Part shown: one piece after another, positions 33,193-36,072 of the stretch
Numbering within the stretch: the first letter of the stretch is position 1
Layout of the letters: the number at the start of each line of letters is the position of its first letter
Source: Cyclobacteriaceae bacterium SS2
Lineage (GTDB): Bacteria > Bacteroidota > Bacteroidia > Cytophagales > Cyclobacteriaceae
NCBI GenBank assembly: GCA_019192515.1
Contig: JAHCMM010000231.1
Location: forward strand, 14,453-50,524
Reading direction: 5' to 3'
DNA: 36,072 nucleotides
Program-made: the position numbers and the translations under genes
Notes under the pieces: model-generated
The model's input: only the letters and a program-made list of their open reading frames with translations
Database searches by the model: none
Told to the model about the DNA's origin: nothing

Positions 33193-34116
33193 ATGGAAAA
33201 TACATCGGAGAATAGCAAGTCAATTAATCCTTTTACCGGAGATCGTAAGAAAGTATTCTATTGGGTACTGGCAATCCTCATCTTGATCCTGTGCTTTTTT
33301 ATTTACCTAAGCATTAGGCTTGGAAATGAAAACGAAAGACAAGCCCAGGAGCTTAGCAGCACCATCCTTCAACTTGATTCCATTTCAGGAGAGCTCGATC
33401 AAAGGATCCTTACAATTAAAGAGCTCGGTGGAGAAGTAGATACACTAATCAAGGTAAAAGCCCAGTTGGAAGAAGAGAAGAAGCAATTGCTCACCTCTCA
33501 GAAGTATCAGCAATCTCTGATTTCCACACTTAGAGGAAAAGTAGATGGATACCAGGAATTACTACTCATGAAAGATGAGGAGATCAATGAACTACGGGCC
33601 ATGAATGATCAATTACTCTCTGAAAATAACGAGCTGAAAGTAGAAAAACAGGAGCTTAACCAATCGATCAGGCAAATCAACCAGGAGAAATCACAACTTC
33701 AGGAGCAGGTAGCATTCGCCTCACGATTGAAGGCAGAGGGACTGACGGTTTATGCCGTTAACGAATCGGGCAGAGAGCGTGCATCAGAATTCAGAAACAG
33801 ACATATCAGTCAGCTTAAAATCACTTTCACTGTTTCAGAGAACAAAGTTGCTCCTATCGAAGGCAAAACCTTGAAAATTCGGGTAGTAGCTCCTGACGGC
33901 AATGTATTGTTTGATGTAACCAAAGGTTCAGGCACCTTCCTGTTTCAGGGTCGTGAGATGTTTTATACCCTTGACCAGGAAATCCTTTATGACAAGAAGA
34001 GTCAGCTGGTTACCCTATATTACAATAAAGGCAGTGAATTTGCTGAAGGCAACCACCAGGTAGAGGTATATACAGATGACTACCTGATGGGCACAGGAAC
34101 TTTTGTTGTGAAGTAA
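33193..34116 (+). CDS. Membrane-anchored coiled-coil protein of unknown function
   Basis: 307 residues. A short cytoplasmic N-terminus, one membrane segment at about 22-43 (VFYWVLAILILILCFFIYLS), then a long coiled coil (about 50-180) with regular heptads (EINELRAMNDQLLSENNELK, QSIRQINQEKSQLQEQVAFA). The C-terminal domain of about 120 residues looks beta-rich (LKITFTVSENKVAPIEGKTLKIRVV, then HQVEVYTDDYLMGTGTFVVK). I do not recognise a named family. The topology, with anchor, rod and outward domain, would suit an envelope scaffold or spacer. It has its own -7 box and lies before rpsF, which has a separate promoter. Confidence 0.75.
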   Translation: MENTSENSKSINPFTGDRKKVFYWVLAILILILCFFIYLSIRLGNENERQAQELSSTILQLDSISGELDQRILTIKELGGEVDTLIKVKAQLEEEKKQLLTSQKYQQSLISTLRGKVDGYQELLLMKDEEINELRAMNDQLLSENNELKVEKQELNQSIRQINQEKSQLQEQVAFASRLKAEGLTVYAVNESGRERASEFRNRHISQLKITFTVSENKVAPIEGKTLKIRVVAPDGNVLFDVTKGSGTFLFQGREMFYTLDQEILYDKKSQLVTLYYNKGSEFAEGNHQVEVYTDDYLMGTGTFVVK

Positions 34117-34140
34117 TTCTCCAAACTATTTAGCCAGTCA

Positions 34141-34171
34141 TTGGCCATTTAAGAATCTTTATCTAATTTTG
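34141..34171 (+). promoter_or_regulatory. Promoter of the rpsF-rpsR-rplI operon
   Basis: TTG (34141-34143), 20 nt, TAATTTTG (34164-34171): exact TAnnTTTG with ideal spacing. Transcription would begin near 34178, leaving about 27 nt of leader. Confidence 0.7.
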
Positions 34172-34173
34172 CC

Positions 34174-34191
34174 CTTCAAATTTTTTTGAAG
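34174..34191 (+). promoter_or_regulatory. Small hairpin at the start of the rpsF transcript
   Basis: CTTCAAA and TTTGAAG arms around a TTTT loop lie at the predicted 5' end of the ribosomal operon mRNA. It does not resemble the known S6:S18-binding leader as I recall it; a role in mRNA stability or none at all is possible. Confidence 0.3.
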
Positions 34192-34204
34192 AACAATTAT
34201 AAAG

Positions 34205-34573
34205 ATGAAAAAACAATACGAGACGGTATTCATTTTAACTCCCGTTTTGTCTGAAGCTCAGATGAAGGATGCTGTCCAAAAATTCAAAGGAATAATCACC
34301 GACGGTGGTGCTAAGATCATTAATGATGAGGATTGGGGTTTGAAAAAACTTGCCTACCCTATCCAGCACAAGACTACAGGTTTTTACCACTTGTTTGAAT
34401 TTGAGGCAGAGCCATCTTTAATCCAGAAGTTGGAGACAGAATACAGAAGGGACGAAAAGGTAATGAGATTTTTGACGACTGTACTGGACAAGCATGCGAT
34501 TGTCTACAATGAGCGTCGAAGAAAAGGAGAATTCAACAAGCCTAAAGCTGAAAAAGAGGAGGTGACATCATGA
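34205..34573 (+). CDS. rpsF: 30S ribosomal protein S6
   Basis: 122 residues. It pairs with S18 on the small-subunit platform. The N-terminal strand [23 protein letters not shown], the middle [26 protein letters not shown] and the late [20 protein letters not shown] are all S6 signatures. A charged tail ([19 protein letters not shown]) extends beyond the core. Its last 4 nt overlap the rpsR start in an ATGA arrangement. Confidence 0.98.
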   Translation: MKKQYETVFILTPVLSEAQMKDAVQKFKGIITDGGAKIINDEDWGLKKLAYPIQHKTTGFYHLFEFEAEPSLIQKLETEYRRDEKVMRFLTTVLDKHAIVYNERRRKGEFNKPKAEKEEVTS

Positions 34574-34821
34574 CATTGCAAAACGAACCCATCAACAGGG
34601 AACAGAAAAAAGATAAATATTGCCGATTTAAGAAAAACGGCATCAAATACATTGACTATAAGGATGCTAACTTCCTTTTGAAATTTGTCAATGAACAAGG
34701 TAAGCTATTGCCAAGACGTATCACTGGTACAAGCTTGAAATACCAAAGAAAGGTAGGACAAGCTGTAAAAAGAGCACGTCACCTGGCACTTCTTCCATAT
34801 GTTACAGATTCTTTAAAATAA
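34570..34821 (+). CDS. rpsR: 30S ribosomal protein S18
   Basis: 83 residues, normal length. The core [24 protein letters not shown] and [32 protein letters not shown] is typical; only one Cys is present at the N-terminus (no zinc-ribbon set). Start overlaps rpsF by 4 nt; rplI follows after 7 nt. Confidence 0.98.
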   Translation: MTLQNEPINREQKKDKYCRFKKNGIKYIDYKDANFLLKFVNEQGKLLPRRITGTSLKYQRKVGQAVKRARHLALLPYVTDSLK

Positions 34822-34828
34822 GCGGATC

Positions 34829-35272
34829 ATGGAAATCATATTAAAGGAAGATATCAAAGGATTGGGCTACAAAAACGATACTGTTAGTGTAAAGCCCGGA
34901 TACGGTAGAAACTATCTGATCCCTCAGGGATTGGCTATCATCGCTAACAAATCAAATAGCAAGATGATAGAAGAAAATATCCGTCAGGCAGCTCATAAAG
35001 CTGAAAAGCTTAAAAATGATGCTCAGGATCTGGCTAAGAAAATTGGTGCTGTTTCTGTAGAAATTAAAACCAAAGCTGGCGAAAGCGGAAAGATCTTCGG
35101 AGCAGTTACTGCCCTGCAGGTAGCTGATGCCCTTAAAGAGAAAGGTTTTGACATTGACAGAAAGCGAATCAGCTTCAATGGAAACATTAAAGAGCTTGGT
35201 GAGCATGCTGTCACACTAGACTTACACAAAGAAGTACATCACGAAATCACAGTGAATGTAGTTTCAGAATAA
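34829..35272 (+). CDS. rplI: 50S ribosomal protein L9
   Basis: 147 residues, normal length. The N-terminal RNA-binding domain is MEIILKEDIKGLGYKNDTVSVKPGYGRNYLIPQGLA, joined by the long helix (about 42-75) to the C-terminal domain with GESGKIFGAVTALQVADALKEKGFDIDRKRI. It ends the three-gene ribosomal operon and is followed after 23 nt by a strong terminator. Confidence 0.98.
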   Translation: MEIILKEDIKGLGYKNDTVSVKPGYGRNYLIPQGLAIIANKSNSKMIEENIRQAAHKAEKLKNDAQDLAKKIGAVSVEIKTKAGESGKIFGAVTALQVADALKEKGFDIDRKRISFNGNIKELGEHAVTLDLHKEVHHEITVNVVSE

Positions 35273-35295
35273 GTCTCAGAATATATTTTTTTAAG

Positions 35296-35324
35296 AAACC
35301 CCGGCAATTTGTCGGGGTTTTTTT
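35296..35324 (+). terminator. Rho-independent terminator of the ribosomal operon
   Basis: AAACCCCG (35296-35303) and CGGGGTTT (35313-35320) pair, extended inward by a G-U and a C-G pair to a 5-nt loop, with a T-run through 35324. A textbook intrinsic terminator, the clearest one in the window. Confidence 0.92.
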
Positions 35325-35389
35325 ATTTTCTTAACATCTTGTTAATCATTAGATAGCTTTACGTTAATATTTGCTTCCGCTATTAAGAA

Positions 35390-35397
35390 TAACTTTG
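35390..35397 (+). promoter_or_regulatory. Probable -7 box of the Na/Pi cotransporter gene
   Basis: TAACTTTG is an exact TAnnTTTG match. A TTTG lies at 35370-35373, but the 16-nt spacer is shorter than the usual 19-22. The ATG is 36 nt downstream. Confidence 0.45.
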
Positions 35398-35432
35398 CAG
35401 TTTGAAATTGCCTCCACACAACAATACACTCA

Positions 35433-36072
35433 ATGAGCTTTAATCTGTTAGAAATCTTAACTCTATTTGGCGCGCTGGGATTCTTCATCTACGGTATGAA
35501 GATCATGAGCGAAAGCATACAGCGTGTGGCAGGTTCAAGAATGAGGGAAATCCTCAGTTCAATGACTTCAAACAGGTTTAAGGGGGTCCTAACAGGCTTC
35601 TTGATCACCGGTATTGTTCAATCTTCTTCGGCTACTACTGTATTGGTAGTCAGTTTTGTAAACGCAGGATTGCTTTCCCTAATCGAAGCCATTGGTGTCA
35701 TCATGGGGGCCAACATTGGGACTACCATCACTGCATGGATTATCTCCATTATTGGTTTCAAAGTAAAGATCTCTGCCTATGCCCTACCCATTATTGCAAT
35801 CGGTTTTCCGCTGATCTTTTTCAACAGAGATAAACTAAAATCATGGGGTGAAGTATTAATTGGATTTGCCCTGTTATTTCTTGGATTGGAATTCTTAAAG
35901 GACTCTGTACCAGATCTTCAGTCAAATCCCGAAATACTCGTCTTCTTATCAAAATACACAGATCTCGGATTCTTATCCACACTGATCTTTGTGATCATTG
36001 GGACGCTGATCACTGTCATTGTACAATCCTCCAGTGCGTCAATGGCTCTCACCCTGGTGATGGCCAATAATG
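35433..36072 (+). CDS. Na/Pi cotransporter family protein (partial, runs off the window)
   Basis: 213 complete codons from the ATG at 35433 with no stop, so the C-terminus is outside. A polytopic protein of the NptA/PNaS sodium-phosphate symporter family (PF02690 type). The two diagnostic repeats are visible: ITGIVQSSSATTVLVVSF (about residues 58-75) and VIVQSSSASMALTLVMA near the window edge, each being the QSSS signature of inverted-repeat transport domains. GALGFFIYGMKIMSESIQ at the N-terminus and VIMGANIGTTITAW are also typical. Family members import phosphate with Na+; some carry a PhoU-like tail, which cannot be judged here. It follows the ribosomal terminator and has its own -7 box. 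Confidence 0.93.
   Translation, partial: MSFNLLEILTLFGALGFFIYGMKIMSESIQRVAGSRMREILSSMTSNRFKGVLTGFLITGIVQSSSATTVLVVSFVNAGLLSLIEAIGVIMGANIGTTITAWIISIIGFKVKISAYALPIIAIGFPLIFFNRDKLKSWGEVLIGFALLFLGLEFLKDSVPDLQSNPEILVFLSKYTDLGFLSTLIFVIIGTLITVIVQSSSASMALTLVMANN

Noticed and set aside
1-36072. CRISPR array, insertion sequence, prophage, tRNA or rRNA
   Set aside because: No repeated spacer pattern, transposase or integrase motifs, terminal repeats or T-loop-like sequences were recognised on either strand.

Overview
The window reads as ordinary chromosome of a Bacteroidota bacterium, most probably an aerobic member of the Cytophagales. Supporting signs are the actABCDEF alternative complex III operon, DUF5683 and DUF3341 proteins, an extended Bacteroidota-type signal peptidase I, promoters of the TTG-N19-22-TAnnTTTG type, few Shine-Dalgarno sequences and several TTG starts. 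The exact genus cannot be read from the sequence. I count 36 protein-coding genes (14 on the minus strand, 22 on the plus strand). Two are cut by the window ends (actF at the left, a Na/Pi cotransporter gene at the right). I see no tRNA, rRNA, CRISPR array, insertion sequence or prophage.

Layout. Positions 1-7969 (minus): actA-B-C-D-E-F, the quinol:cytochrome c/HiPIP oxidoreductase that replaces the bc1 complex, with a good promoter at 8023-8053 overlapped by a Crp/Fnr-like palindrome. Positions 8203-14945 (minus): a tightly packed six-gene run encoding a secreted serine hydrolase, a sodium:solute symporter, a GNAT acetyltransferase, an M20 amidohydrolase and two different PLP racemases (Alr fold-III type and alanine/ornithine type). 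I infer a salvage or interconversion route for amino acids or short peptides, perhaps derived from peptidoglycan. This is the most promising little-described unit here. Positions 14982-18689 (plus): a SerB-SerA fusion, a cysteine-less YtxJ-like protein and a class V aminotransferase, together able in principle to cover the phosphorylated serine pathway. Positions 18788-20157: a tandem universal stress protein facing a MarR regulator.

Positions 20284-22854 (plus): an ECF sigma factor, a membrane protein probably acting as its antagonist, a Spy/CpxP-like periplasmic protein and a beta-barrel-like protein, which look like an envelope-stress module. Positions 22946-30963 (plus): housekeeping genes pyrG-yidC, then parA-parB-DUF5683-dapB-lepB with touching or overlapping ends. 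Positions 30964-31234: a 271-nt convergent intergenic stretch full of inverted repeats. Then ung (minus), apaG plus a methyltransferase, a membrane-anchored coiled-coil protein, rpsF-rpsR-rplI with a clear terminator, and the start of a Na/Pi cotransporter gene.
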